Origin: UBA2144 sp043819035
GTDB lineage: Bacteria; Patescibacteriota; Gracilibacteria; Peribacterales; Peribacteraceae
Direction of reading: 5' to 3'
Assembly (NCBI GenBank): GCA_043819035.1
Contig: JBDRFD010000005.1
Location: forward strand, 1 to 40,999
DNA: 40,999 bases
The position numbers and the translations under genes are program-made. Numbering within the stretch: position 1 is the stretch's first letter; each line of letters opens with the position of its first letter. Below, one piece after another: positions 16,640 to 25,155 of this stretch. Below the pieces are notes generated by a model. That model saw only the letters and a program-made list of their open reading frames with translations. It searched no databases and was not told where the DNA came from.

Positions 16640-17319
16640 CAGTGTGAGTAATATGTGCGGATTTGTTCGTGACCAAAAAAACAGAGCAAATCAGAAACAG
16701 AAAGAAAGACAAATACAAACATTTATCCCGCATTGAAGTTCAACTTCTAGTGCGGGACGGGGCGCCCCTCACACAAACACCTTCGATCCTTCACACCACC
16801 GACTGCCACCCCGCACCACTCCCATCCATGTGCGGGCCGAGCAAGAGTAGATAGGAGGGGAGCCAATCCCCTTTTCACCCATTGACGCCTAGTGCGCTCC
16901 TCTCGAGAGGCCGTACCGGACGAAAGCGGGCCCCGAAAGCTTCGTCTTCCGCTCAGTCACACACCTTTATTTCTTAGGTTCTAGCTGAGGAACTGGAAAT
17001 GCATAAGCTAACGGGACAGGACGGCTCCCATCCTCTCTGCTCTGCGATGACGTACCGTAGATGGGAGGTCGCTTTACGGTATGCATCCCTTCCTCCCCAT
17101 GGTCTCCTTTGCCCTTGTGCATTGTTTTGAGTCCTGGTTCGGGGACCTCGTTCGGTTGCGAGGAGAAACAAGAAACCTGAGCAAGGCAGAGGTTCGAGGG
17201 CTCCTCCTCTCAGTCAGCTTCCTCAATTAAGAACGGCTCAGCGGTAGTAAATACTTCTGATAGCCAAGGAAGCAAGACACAAACACAAAAAAGGCCAGAG
17301 GTTTCTTCTGGTCTTTTTT
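16640..17319 (+). ncRNA. candidate large structured RNA, family unknown
   Basis: This gene-free stretch has no convincing frame on either strand but is rich in GC stems and ends in a strong terminator. Stems visible: CCCGCA (16727-16732) with TGCGGG (16751-16756); the palindrome GGGGCGCCCC (16759-16768); CCCGCAC (16810-16816) with GTGCGGG (16830-16836); CTCTCGAGAG near 16900; ACCGTA with TTACGGT near 17056-17081; CCTCG with CGAGG near 17147-17163. The CCCGCA/TGCGGG arms of the first and third stems are interchangeable, so two exclusive folds are possible. A weak promoter-like TTGCAC, 17 nt, TAATAT precedes it near 16627-16656. I looked for RNase P (GAGGAAAGTCC, ACAGAA), tmRNA (CCA end, tag frame) and SRP RNA (GGAAGCAGC) hallmarks and saw none. 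The 5' end is a guess. Confidence 0.5.
17287..17319. terminator. bidirectional intrinsic terminator
   Basis: AAAAAA, stem GGCCAGA (17293-17299), loop, TCTGGTC (17307-17313), TTTTTT. It can end the candidate RNA on the plus strand and the VirB4-like gene on the minus strand. Confidence 0.88.
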
Positions 17320-17322
17320 GAA

Positions 17323-17405
17323 TGTCTGGAACCAGATTCACATGATTTCTAGATGAATAGGATTAATCCTGTAATCCTTTAATCCTGTGAATCATGGTTC
17401 AGACA
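17323..17405. repeat. MITE-like intergenic inverted repeat, copy 4
   Basis: It runs from TGTCTGGAACCAGATTCACATGA to CATGGTTCAGACA, with GATTAATCCTGTAATCC words in the middle. This is the shortest copy and starts within 10 nt of the terminator. Confidence 0.65.
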
Positions 17406-17429
17406 TTTCTCTGTCATTACTTCTTCCAC

Positions 17430-17547
17430 GTCTGAACCACGGATTAAACGGATTGTACGGATTACACGGATAACTTAATAAATAATCTGACTATATTTAA
17501 CGAACATCCGTGTAATCCGCTTAATCAGCGTAATCCGTGATTCAGAC
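17430..17547. repeat. MITE-like intergenic inverted repeat, copy 5
   Basis: It runs from GTCTGAACCACGGATTAAAC to AATCCGTGATTCAGAC, with tandem CGGATTA-type words in both arms. Its right end overlaps the last codons of the VirB4-like gene, whose stop TGA is the TGA inside TTGTCTGAATC of the terminal repeat. Confidence 0.75.
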
Positions 17548-20253
17548 AATGTTCGTTTCCTTTTTATCCTTTTTTTCCTTCAATTGCAAAAGCGTCTTAC
17601 TCGGCTCCGGCACTCCCCCGCTCTCTTTGAGCTTCTTCTCGAGTTCCGCCATCTCCTTCTTCTCATCGTCACTTAAAGCTTCTCCCATAAAGTCCTTCTT
17701 GCGAATCATATTAAAATCATTCACCCACATTTCCCGATCACGCCACTTACGATATTCATCCAGTTTCATGCCCTTTTTACGTGCCTTCTTGACCTCTTCC
17801 TCTTCCTTCTCTTTTGCCTTACCCGCCTGCTTAGCATCCTTTCTCCCCTCTGCAGCAGACTGTGCCCACTTGTAGATCTTACCCTCGACCTCGCTGCGAG
17901 ACTTGCTGTATCGCTCACGCGAAAGGCTCCGAAGCGTCTGCACACGCCCTGGGTCTTGTTTGAACACAGGTGGCGGCAGCGTGGTCACGGAGAACGGCTT
18001 CGAAGGAACGCCATCAATCATCACGCGTGCGTATGCATGGTACTTGGGCAGACTTAAGATGTCCTTTGCAGTCACCATTTCTTCAAACTGCAAACTCATT
18101 TCTTCCGCATCATCACTGCCTACCTGGAAGCTGATGAGGGATCCGACGTTTCCGAAGACGGCATCACGAAGTGCAGTGTTTTTATCATCAATCAAAAGCT
18201 GCGCCACGTACTGGTTCGCCATCGTCAGAGAGAGGCGATATTTGCGCGCCTCGGAGAGAATGGTGGCAAACGATTCGGTCGCAAAGTTCTGGAACTCATC
18301 AACGTAAAGATAAAAATCTTTACGCTCTGCTTCCGGAATATCTGCGCGGCTCATCGCATCAATCTGGAATTTGGTCACAAGCATCGATCCGAGGAACGCA
18401 GACACGTCTTCACCCAGTTTTCCTTTACTCAAATTGACAAGGACAATCTTGCCGGTATCCATCGCATGGCGAAGGTCCACAGAGCTCTTCACCTGCCCGA
18501 CAATGTTGCGCATGATGGGAGTAGAGAGAAGTTGGCCGACTTTGTTCTGGATGGCTGAAATTGCCTCGGTGCGGTACTTCTCTGACCATTGTGCGTACTC
18601 ATCTTGCCAGAAACTTTTGACCAGTGGATCGGTGATCTTTTCCACAACTTTAGAACGGTATGCATCGTCAGCGAACATGCGCATAATCCCCAACATCGAG
18701 GAACCTTGGTACTCCAGAAGTGCCAGAAGTGTATTGCGGAGTATGTGCTTCATGCGCTCACTCCATACATCCGGCCAGAGTTTGGTAAATACTCCCATCA
18801 GACCTGATGCGACAATCGGGCGCTGGTCGGGATCGGTTGCCTCCAGCATATTGAAGGAAATAGGGAAGTCCCGATCTGCCGGATCGAAGAGGATGATGTC
18901 GTTCGAGCGGCTCTTTGGAATGAACTGCATGATTGCATCGATGAGATCGCCGTGTGGATCAATGACACCAACCCCCTTACCCTCATGCACATCCGAGAAG
19001 ACCATGTTCTCCAAGAGCGTGGATTTTCCCATTCCCGTTTTTCCGATGCAATAGATATGTCGCCTGCGGTCGTCGGGGCGGATACCAAATTTTGTTCGCT
19101 GTCCGCGGAACACTGCTTCCCCAAGGATTGTAACTTCCTTTTCCTCTGCAAGTGGTAAGTCGATGGGTGGTTCTAGCTTCTTACTCAGCACCCAATCAAT
19201 GTTCGGTGTTTGCACGAGAATCGTCGGTGGATGCCAAATGGTCGCAATTTCCTCAACGGATAAAATGTATGGAGTCGTATCGTGCCCATGTGACATGCGT
19301 GCTCCTTGCTTAATCTTTCCCAATTCAAAAGCATTACAATTGGGAAGAGAAAATTGGCGAAAACTCCCCGCTATTTCCTCCACCTTTGCAGTGGCTTGTT
19401 CCCTATTGCCCGCCGGTGCAATGACACTGATTCTCACATTACACAAAAACATCAGGCGATTGGCTTTATCCAGAGCCGCAGTAAGCGCATTCTCACGATC
19501 ATGTGAACGTGTGCTTGCGCGCTCAATTTCCTCTTCTTCGGGATCGGAAGAAATAGAAGCAGTATCACCTGTCATCTTAATAGGCGCTGTAAAGTATTTG
19601 TTAAACCCCGGCCAGGCGCGAAATCCCCCCATAATAAATGCAACAGGCAGGAAGGCGATCCTTCTCCAGCCGCGAGCCAACTGCATTCTTGTAAAAAAAC
19701 ATGCGTAGTTGTCCGATAGAGATGCAATTCCCTTATCCAGCAAAGGAATAAATCTAATCGCCCTGTGGCGGAACCTCCAGCCGATTGGCTTCATAACAAT
19801 CTGCACATGGCCCCGCATTCCTGGGACCGGAGACCTGGAAAAAGATGAAGTTATTCCGGCAATTGGGTCAACATTCACCCGCGTAAGAATGTCATCGAAC
19901 TGCGGATGGCGCTTGATGGGATAAATCTCCGGATCGGTGAGCTCGAGTTCAGCAGTGAATACTTCTTCTCCTTCCTTCGCCGCAAAAGGATCATCCTGTA
20001 CCTGTTCGATATCCACATCAGGATACTGCGCATAGAGTTGTCCTTCCGCCAATCGCACAGCGCGTTCATTCCCCCTCACAAAAAAACCGATTTTTCCTTC
20101 CCGCGTCATTCCAACTTCCATACTGACCATTTGATTCTTATCTTTCAAAGAATGCAGTGCCGCAATAGCAGGTTCCATATACAGCGGACCACGGTTGTGC
20201 CTGTCCTCAGGGTCTGCATGGGCCGGACGAATTCGAAGAAGTTTTGATATCAT
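17542..20253 (-). CDS. VirB4/TraD-like conjugation-type AAA+ ATPase
   Basis: The 903-aa protein has an N-terminal region of about 350 residues with a hydrophobic patch (LARGWRRIAFLPVAFIMGGF, about 205-224), then a RecA-like ATPase. Walker A is GKTGMGKST near residue 405 and Walker B is YLYVDEFQNF near 650; RYGLSLTM-like and GSLISFQVGSDDAEEM motifs follow, as in VirB4/TraG/TraD proteins with the 'type IV secretion DNA-binding' fold. It probably pumps DNA or protein, or powers a pilus. About 100 C-terminal residues are charged and coiled-coil like. No other secretion genes lie nearby, so it is an orphan here. Start is uncertain: GTG 20277, ATG 20262 and ATG 20253 are all in frame. Its stop codon lies within a MITE-like repeat. 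Confidence 0.85.
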   Translation of the reverse strand: MISKLLRIRPAHADPEDRHNRGPLYMEPAIAALHSLKDKNQMVSMEVGMTREGKIGFFVRGNERAVRLAEGQLYAQYPDVDIEQVQDDPFAAKEGEEVFTAELELTDPEIYPIKRHPQFDDILTRVNVDPIAGITSSFSRSPVPGMRGHVQIVMKPIGWRFRHRAIRFIPLLDKGIASLSDNYACFFTRMQLARGWRRIAFLPVAFIMGGFRAWPGFNKYFTAPIKMTGDTASISSDPEEEEIERASTRSHDRENALTAALDKANRLMFLCNVRISVIAPAGNREQATAKVEEIAGSFRQFSLPNCNAFELGKIKQGARMSHGHDTTPYILSVEEIATIWHPPTILVQTPNIDWVLSKKLEPPIDLPLAEEKEVTILGEAVFRGQRTKFGIRPDDRRRHIYCIGKTGMGKSTLLENMVFSDVHEGKGVGVIDPHGDLIDAIMQFIPKSRSNDIILFDPADRDFPISFNMLEATDPDQRPIVASGLMGVFTKLWPDVWSERMKHILRNTLLALLEYQGSSMLGIMRMFADDAYRSKVVEKITDPLVKSFWQDEYAQWSEKYRTEAISAIQNKVGQLLSTPIMRNIVGQVKSSVDLRHAMDTGKIVLVNLSKGKLGEDVSAFLGSMLVTKFQIDAMSRADIPEAERKDFYLYVDEFQNFATESFATILSEARKYRLSLTMANQYVAQLLIDDKNTALRDAVFGNVGSLISFQVGSDDAEEMSLQFEEMVTAKDILSLPKYHAYARVMIDGVPSKPFSVTTLPPPVFKQDPGRVQTLRSLSRERYSKSRSEVEGKIYKWAQSAAEGRKDAKQAGKAKEKEEEEVKKARKKGMKLDEYRKWRDREMWVNDFNMIRKKDFMGEALSDDEKKEMAELEKKLKESGGVPEPSKTLLQLKEKKDKKETNIV

Positions 20254-20269
20254 GAGACACATTGAGAAA

Positions 20270-20345
20270 ACGAACACCGGAATCCGGAACTCGAAATCAG
20301 GAATTCGGTTGTCACGGATTCCGGATTCCGGATGCCGGATTCCGA
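20270..20345. repeat. word-type inverted repeat (GGATTCCGG)
   Basis: CCGGAATCCGGAA on the left is met by GGATTCCGGATTCCGGATGCCGGATTCCG on the right. The arms sit in the 5' region of the VirB4-like gene, downstream of hrcA. A word of the same class occurs at 30950-31015. Confidence 0.7.
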
Positions 20346-20379
20346 TAACCCCAAAATAATCTTCATTGAGAACACACTG

Positions 20380-21090
20380 TCAATAAGAACGTAATAAGTC
20401 AGCAACCAAATCAATCGCCACCGTATTGTACGCGTAATCCATCCGCATGGGACCCAGAATTCCCAGAACTCCACGGAAATCCCGCACACGATATTCTGTC
20501 ACCATCATAGAACAGCTTTGAATAGAACTGAGGATATGTTCATCACCAATGTAGTAACGCACCTTGTTATCCACATCCACCTCGGAGAGCAATGCATTCA
20601 ACTTATCCTCAAGAAGTTCTGCAACACCACTTGCAAGAAGAGGATTGCTCTGGAATTCCGGTTGCTTGAGAACATTACTTAAGCCCAAGTAGTACACACG
20701 ATCTTTATGCGGAACCGAAGCGAAGGCAACATTTGGAATCATGTGCGAAAGAAGCGCTACAGCTTCGTACACTCTCTCCTGATCTTTGCGCTGGAAATAT
20801 TGTTCCCGCAGCGTTTCGAATTTTCGGCGGACTGCTTTCTCCCGCACAGTCGGCTTCATAAAATCCTGCACGTACATTCTGTACCCTCGCGCAGTCGGAA
20901 TACGACCGGAGGAAATGTGCGGCTGCTCCAGAAATCCCTCATCCTCCAGCAGACCCATCTCATTGCGAATCGTTGCAGAGGAGCAGAAGAAATCCCCGGA
21001 TTCTAAAAGCCGTCTGGACCCTACCGGCAGAGCTGTCTCGATGAATTGGTCGATTATCGCCACCAGAAGCTTACTTTGGCGCTCGTTCAT
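20380..21090 (-). CDS. hrcA: heat-shock repressor HrcA, short form
   Basis: HrcA binds CIRCE operators and represses chaperone genes. The N-terminal winged helix is intact: ERQSKLLVAIIDQFIETALPVGSRRLLE and SSATIRNEMGLLEDEGFLEQPHISSGRIPTARGYRMYV (residues 3-78). The C-terminus keeps the typical LGPMRMDYAYNTVAIDLVADLL. At 236 aa the protein is about 100 residues shorter than common HrcA (about 340), so the middle dimerisation/inserted domain is reduced. A CIRCE-like operator begins 10 nt before the start codon, indicating autoregulation. TATTCT lies 6 nt before the ATG (leaderless layout). No grpE, dnaK or dnaJ follow, which is unlike the classical operon. Confidence 0.92.
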   Translation of the reverse strand: MNERQSKLLVAIIDQFIETALPVGSRRLLESGDFFCSSATIRNEMGLLEDEGFLEQPHISSGRIPTARGYRMYVQDFMKPTVREKAVRRKFETLREQYFQRKDQERVYEAVALLSHMIPNVAFASVPHKDRVYYLGLSNVLKQPEFQSNPLLASGVAELLEDKLNALLSEVDVDNKVRYYIGDEHILSSIQSCSMMVTEYRVRDFRGVLGILGPMRMDYAYNTVAIDLVADLLRSY

Positions 21091-21099
21091 GGGTCTAGA

Positions 21100-21126
21100 A
21101 TAGCAATCAAAATGGCCGAGTGCTAG
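21100..21126 (-). promoter_or_regulatory. CIRCE-like operator of hrcA
   Basis: ATAGCAATC, nine bases, GAGTGCTAG matches the CIRCE consensus TTAGCACTC-N9-GAGTGCTAA in 7 of 9 and 8 of 9 positions with the exact spacer. It overlaps the likely -10 box of hrcA (TATTCT at 21102-21097), so bound HrcA would block its own promoter. Confidence 0.82.
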
Positions 21127-21139
21127 ACAATATGTGCCT

Positions 21140-21262
21140 CTTTTAGGTGATAGGTGATAGGTTTATAGGTTTGGGGAAGAGGTGTTGAGGGAAGAGGTAT
21201 GGAAAAACGACCATGAATAAAACTAAACTAAAAACCAACAAACCAGAAACCAGTAAACAATC
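21140..21262. repeat. word-type repeat region (TAGGTGATAGGTTTA / AAACCAG)
   Basis: GGTGATAGGTGATAGGTTTATAGGTTTGG at 21148-21176 (two blocks) is followed by AAACTAAACTAAAAACCAACAAACCAGAAACC-type words (in two blocks) up to 21262. The arms are partly complementary. There is no coding potential; this is the gap between rpmE and hrcA. Confidence 0.5.
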
Positions 21263-21264
21263 GC

Positions 21265-21486
21265 TTACTTCTTCTTTTCCCGTCCCGCCGCCATCCTCTT
21301 CCTAAACCTCTCAACCCGTCCTCCCTTCATTTCCTTACGCTGTTTGCCTGTATACACCGGATGGCACTGAGAGCAGGTTTCCACCGTGATCTCCTTTAAT
21401 GTGCTTGGAATCTTAAAAATCACCCCGCACGTGGTGCAGGTAGTTTTGGCATCCCGGTGTGTTTCGGGGTGGATTCCGGCTTTCAT
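21265..21486 (-). CDS. rpmE: ribosomal protein bL31 (zinc-binding form)
   Basis: The 73-aa protein is part of the 50S subunit. It begins MKAGIHPETH and carries two zinc-ligand pairs, CTTC (Cys17, Cys20) and CSQC (Cys38, Cys41) followed by HPVYTGKQR, the family signature. This is the C+ form, expected when zinc is available. The C-terminus is Arg/Lys-rich. TACAAT at 21501-21496 lies 9 nt before the ATG, with a TTGTGG-like -35 sixteen bases further up, so it has its own promoter and a very short leader. Confidence 0.96.
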   Translation of the reverse strand: MKAGIHPETHRDAKTTCTTCGVIFKIPSTLKEITVETCSQCHPVYTGKQRKEMKGGRVERFRKRMAAGREKKK

Positions 21487-21528
21487 ATCGGGAGGATTGT
21501 ACAGAGAATGTGGTGCGCCACAAGAAAC

Positions 21529-22023
21529 TTAAGAGGATTCTTCAGCACCTTCAACTGAATCTCTGCGATAAATAGTTATCTCAGATGAATATTTATTTGG
21601 CTCCATCGTTGGGAGAAAAAAGAAGCCACCATCTTCCCCCTCACTCAGATTTAGAATTCTGCATATATCATCAGCTATGGGCCAGTGACGGCGCTGTTCT
21701 GCTCTTGAAAAAGGATCAATATGAATATCAAAATAAGGCTTACCTGCAGGATATATGTTGCCCAATCCAATGTTCACTGTAACCAGAGAAACATTCAACC
21801 ATTGCTCTCTAATATGTTGCGCAACAGCATCGAGCTGTGGCTTTCTGATTTGATAATCAGCTAGATGCCCTGCGGTATCCGGCGCTGGCAAGCGTGTATC
21901 GCATAAAAAATCATTAACTGCTGGCATAGTCTGGCGAAGAGCATCTATTGCCTTCCTTCTCAGACGTGCCGTTTCGTCGTCATCACTTGAATCGCCCAAC
22001 GGATCCGGATTTTCATTCATCAT
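21529..22023 (-). CDS. unknown 164-aa acidic protein
   Basis: The family is not recognised. The N-terminus is acidic (NENPDPLGDSSDDDETARL) and leads into a helix. The middle holds VSLVTVNIGLGNIYPAGKPYFDIHIDPFSR and the end EDGGFFFLPTMEPNKYSSEITIYRR, both beta-like with conserved-looking aromatic residues. No signal or membrane segment is seen. I use ATG 22023 rather than the in-frame TTG at 22035 because the TTG would lie only 3 nt from a TATGCT box. It lies 24 nt from the end of gyrA on the same strand, so it may be transcribed with gyrA. Confidence 0.65.
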   Translation of the reverse strand: MMNENPDPLGDSSDDDETARLRRKAIDALRQTMPAVNDFLCDTRLPAPDTAGHLADYQIRKPQLDAVAQHIREQWLNVSLVTVNIGLGNIYPAGKPYFDIHIDPFSRAEQRRHWPIADDICRILNLSEGEDGGFFFLPTMEPNKYSSEITIYRRDSVEGAEESS

Positions 22024-22059
22024 AAAGACGAGCAAATTAGCATAGAATAATTTAGAGTA

Positions 22060-25000
22060 CTACCTCCTTTTTGCCTTTTTCTTTTCTCCAACCTTCTTCT
22101 TCTTAAAGACTGGCTTCTTCTTAGCCGGAGCCTTCTTCACAACCTTCTTCGGCTTTGGCTTTGCCTTCATCTTCTTCTTAGGTTTGGGCTTAGATTTTAC
22201 CTTCTTTTTAGGCTTAGGCTTGACCTTTGGTTTAGCCTTTGGCCTTGGTTTTGGTTTTGGTTTTGGCTTAGTTTTTGGCTTTGGCTTAGGAACCAGCTTT
22301 GGTTTCGGCTTAGGCTCAGCAGCTTCCTCGGGCACAGGAGCAGGCTTAGGTGCCTGCGCTACCGCGATTGCTGCTGCCGTTCCTCCCATCCCTGCCATCG
22401 CCCCTACTCCCACCGCCACATTAACTTTCTTTCCCGCGCGCTTCACACGTCGCTCTTCTTTTTTAATCAGCTCGACTTCTTCTGTGCGCGTATCCGCCGC
22501 CGCCTGAATAACTGCTTCCGCCTCTCCTTTATCCAGCATCACCACACTAGTTGTGGATACTTTGTCGCGTGCTTTTAGGCGCATGACGATAACCCCCTGT
22601 GTAGCACGCCCACGGGACGGAATGTCACTTAGTTTCATGCGAATGGCCTGCCCCTGCTTGCTTAGGCAGAGCAGATCACCTTCATCACCTTCCTTCAGAA
22701 CACACCCGCCAACGATATCGCCGGTCTTCGCTGTCAGCTGTGCAGCCTTTACACCAGATCCTCCCCTGCCCTGGAAACGATACTCATTCACCGCTGTCAT
22801 TTTACCAAGCCCATTCTCCATCACCACAAGCAACTTACTCTTACCGGGATCATCTATAGCAGCCGCTTCTACTACCTGATCACCAGGTGAAATTTTGATA
22901 CCACGTACACCGGCTGCAGCACGACCCATCTCGCGTACATCTTCCTCCTTGAAACGAATGGCCTTGCCTTTTTGAGTAACGAGGAGAATTTCATTCTTTC
23001 CAGTTGTAGACAGAACCCAACGGAGTTCATCTCCCGGAGGCATTTTCTGCGCAATAAGACCTGACCTGCGAATGTTCTCAAACTGATCGATTTCCGTGCG
23101 CTTAACCGTTCCTTTTCTCGTAGCCATAAAGAGATGACTCTTGCCTTCCATATCTGCCTTGAGAATAGCTGTGACCTTCTCCTCAGGCTGCAGCTGCAGC
23201 AAGTTCACAATCGCCTGCCCCTTGGCAATGCGCGATCCTTGAGGAAGTTCATACGTAGGTAACTTGAAGATACGTCCGGTATTCGTGAAGAACAAGAGGC
23301 TATCGTGGTTCATTACATTCAGAATCATCATTGTTTCATCTTCTTCCTTTACTTCCATACCCTTCACACCCTTACCCCCGCGCGCCTGCGCACGGAACTG
23401 TTGGGGACTTAAACGTTTTACATACCCACTGAGCGTGAGCGTCACAATCATCGGTGCATTGGGGATCGTATCTTTGGCGGAGAAATCACCGACTGCATGC
23501 CTCACGATGGTTGTACGTCGCTTGTCACCGTACTTTTCTTTTATCTCATCCAACTCCCCTTTGATAATGCCATCGATTCTATTTGGATCCTTGAGGATTA
23601 ACTCGCACTCTGCAATGAACTTTCTTTTCTCCTTAAGCTCATCCTCAATCTTCTTGCGTTCAAGGCCTGCCAACGTCTGCAAACGCATTTGCAAAATCGC
23701 ATCTGCCTGAATTTCAGTCAGTTTGAACTTTTTCACCAGATTCACCTTAGCGATTTCCTTAGTCTCACTCTTTTTAATTGTTTCCACCACCTTATCAATA
23801 TCATTGAGGGCTATACACAAACCCTCCAAAATGTGTGCACGATCTTTGGCACGATCCCGCTCGAATGTCACTCTCCTGCGAGTTACCACTCTGCGGTGAT
23901 CAATGAAGATCTGCAAAAGTTCCTGTAAGTTAAGCAGCCTCGGCTGAATTCCATCGGCAAGTGCAATCGTGTTGTACCCGAAACTCGACTGTAGTTCCGT
24001 GTGCTTAAAGAGCTGATTTAGAATCTTCTGTGGATACGCATCCTTCTTAAGCTCAATAATTACACGGATTCCTTCACGATCCGACTCATCACGAATATCT
24101 GATATCCCCTGTATGACCTTGTCCTGTACCAGGGTCGCCATCTTCTCGATCATGGTAGATTTATTCACCTGATAGGGAATCTCGGAAATTCGGATATGAT
24201 AGCGACCGCTTTTGGCCTCTTCTATCTCCGCCTTTCCGCGCACCACCACAGAACCTCGTCCCGTGAGATACGCCTGTGTCAGAGTCGCTTGGTTGTAGAC
24301 TATTCCGCCTGTTGGGAAGTCCGGTCCTTTGATGAACTCAAGCAAATCTTCCACCGTCGCTTTGGGGTTCTCGATCAAGTGCTCAGTTGCATCAATCAGC
24401 TCAATCAAATTATGTGGTGGAATGTTTGTTGCCATTCCTACCGCGATACCAACCGTCCCATTAAGGAGAAGATTGGGCACTTTAGCAGGAAGAACGGAAG
24501 GCTCTTTGCGCGTTGAATCATAGTTGGGACGAAAATCGACCGTATCTTTATCAATATCTTGCAAAAGCTCCTCGGCCAACTTCTCCATTTTCGATTCGGT
24601 ATATCGCATCGCGGCTGCTCCATCTCCATCAATCGACCCAAAGTTTCCCTGCCCCTTAACAAGCGGATAGCGTAGGGAAAAGTCCTGTGCCATACGTACG
24701 AGCGAGTCGTATATGGCGATGTCACCATGCGGGTGATACTTTCCAAGCACATCTCCTACCACGAGTGCGGACTTGCGGAATTTTGCACTGCTCCGCAGTC
24801 CAAGTTCATTCATAGAAAATAGAACGCGACGATGAACAGGCTTAAGACCATCCCGCGCATCAGGTAAAGCACGGCTGACAATCACACTCATCGCGTAGGC
24901 GAGGTAACTCTCCTCCATCTCATTCACAATCGGCCGCGGAGTGACACTTCCAATATTATTCAGTGCCTCTCCACCATGCAGCGGGCCATGGATCTTGGGT

Positions 25001-25086
25001 TCCTCTTTACCTTCAGAAGTGGCTTCCTCTTGCGAAGAATCTTGTTCCTCAGAATCAGCCGGAGGGGTCTTTTTATCGTCTGACAT
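22060..25086 (-). CDS. gyrA: DNA gyrase subunit A with long Lys/Pro-rich tail
   Basis: GyrA cuts and rejoins DNA in the gyrase heterotetramer. Residues 45-540 are the cleavage/reunion domain with catalytic Tyr162 in AAAMRYTE, and GDVLGKYHPHGDIAIYD in the quinolone region, where the usual Ser83 is Ile123. The GyrA box QARGGKG near 568 identifies gyrase rather than topoisomerase IV, and the six-bladed DNA-wrapping domain follows to about 870. Residues about 912-1008 are an added tail of PKPKP-type repeats ending in Lys/Arg, which should bind DNA nonspecifically. The first 35 residues are acidic and also extra. A weak GGA sits before the ATG, and TATGCT lies 11 nt upstream. gyrB is not next to it. 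Confidence 0.97.
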   Translation of the reverse strand: MSDDKKTPPADSEEQDSSQEEATSEGKEEPKIHGPLHGGEALNNIGSVTPRPIVNEMEESYLAYAMSVIVSRALPDARDGLKPVHRRVLFSMNELGLRSSAKFRKSALVVGDVLGKYHPHGDIAIYDSLVRMAQDFSLRYPLVKGQGNFGSIDGDGAAAMRYTESKMEKLAEELLQDIDKDTVDFRPNYDSTRKEPSVLPAKVPNLLLNGTVGIAVGMATNIPPHNLIELIDATEHLIENPKATVEDLLEFIKGPDFPTGGIVYNQATLTQAYLTGRGSVVVRGKAEIEEAKSGRYHIRISEIPYQVNKSTMIEKMATLVQDKVIQGISDIRDESDREGIRVIIELKKDAYPQKILNQLFKHTELQSSFGYNTIALADGIQPRLLNLQELLQIFIDHRRVVTRRRVTFERDRAKDRAHILEGLCIALNDIDKVVETIKKSETKEIAKVNLVKKFKLTEIQADAILQMRLQTLAGLERKKIEDELKEKRKFIAECELILKDPNRIDGIIKGELDEIKEKYGDKRRTTIVRHAVGDFSAKDTIPNAPMIVTLTLSGYVKRLSPQQFRAQARGGKGVKGMEVKEEDETMMILNVMNHDSLLFFTNTGRIFKLPTYELPQGSRIAKGQAIVNLLQLQPEEKVTAILKADMEGKSHLFMATRKGTVKRTEIDQFENIRRSGLIAQKMPPGDELRWVLSTTGKNEILLVTQKGKAIRFKEEDVREMGRAAAGVRGIKISPGDQVVEAAAIDDPGKSKLLVVMENGLGKMTAVNEYRFQGRGGSGVKAAQLTAKTGDIVGGCVLKEGDEGDLLCLSKQGQAIRMKLSDIPSRGRATQGVIVMRLKARDKVSTTSVVMLDKGEAEAVIQAAADTRTEEVELIKKEERRVKRAGKKVNVAVGVGAMAGMGGTAAAIAVAQAPKPAPVPEEAAEPKPKPKLVPKPKPKTKPKPKPKPRPKAKPKVKPKPKKKVKSKPKPKKKMKAKPKPKKVVKKAPAKKKPVFKKKKVGEKKKAKRR

Positions 25087-25155
25087 ATTTCCTGCAAAGC
25101 ATAGCGAAAATTATTATAAATGGAAGGGGTTTTGTTTCCATGATAAACATACCAA

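Noticed and set aside
16974..17171. 65-codon minus-strand frame in the structured region
   Set aside because: Composition is Arg/Ser/Thr-rich with no pattern, it crosses several hairpins, and no start signal is seen. More likely chance within a structured RNA.
16640..17319. RNase P RNA, tmRNA, SRP RNA or group II intron
   Set aside because: None of the hallmark sequences (GAGGAAAGTCC, ACAGAA; CCA end and tag frame; GGAAGCAGC; domain V) were found on either strand by eye.
22184..22507. Plus-strand frame rich in Gly/Phe
   Set aside because: It is the mirror of the Lys/Pro repeats in gyrA and has no independent support.
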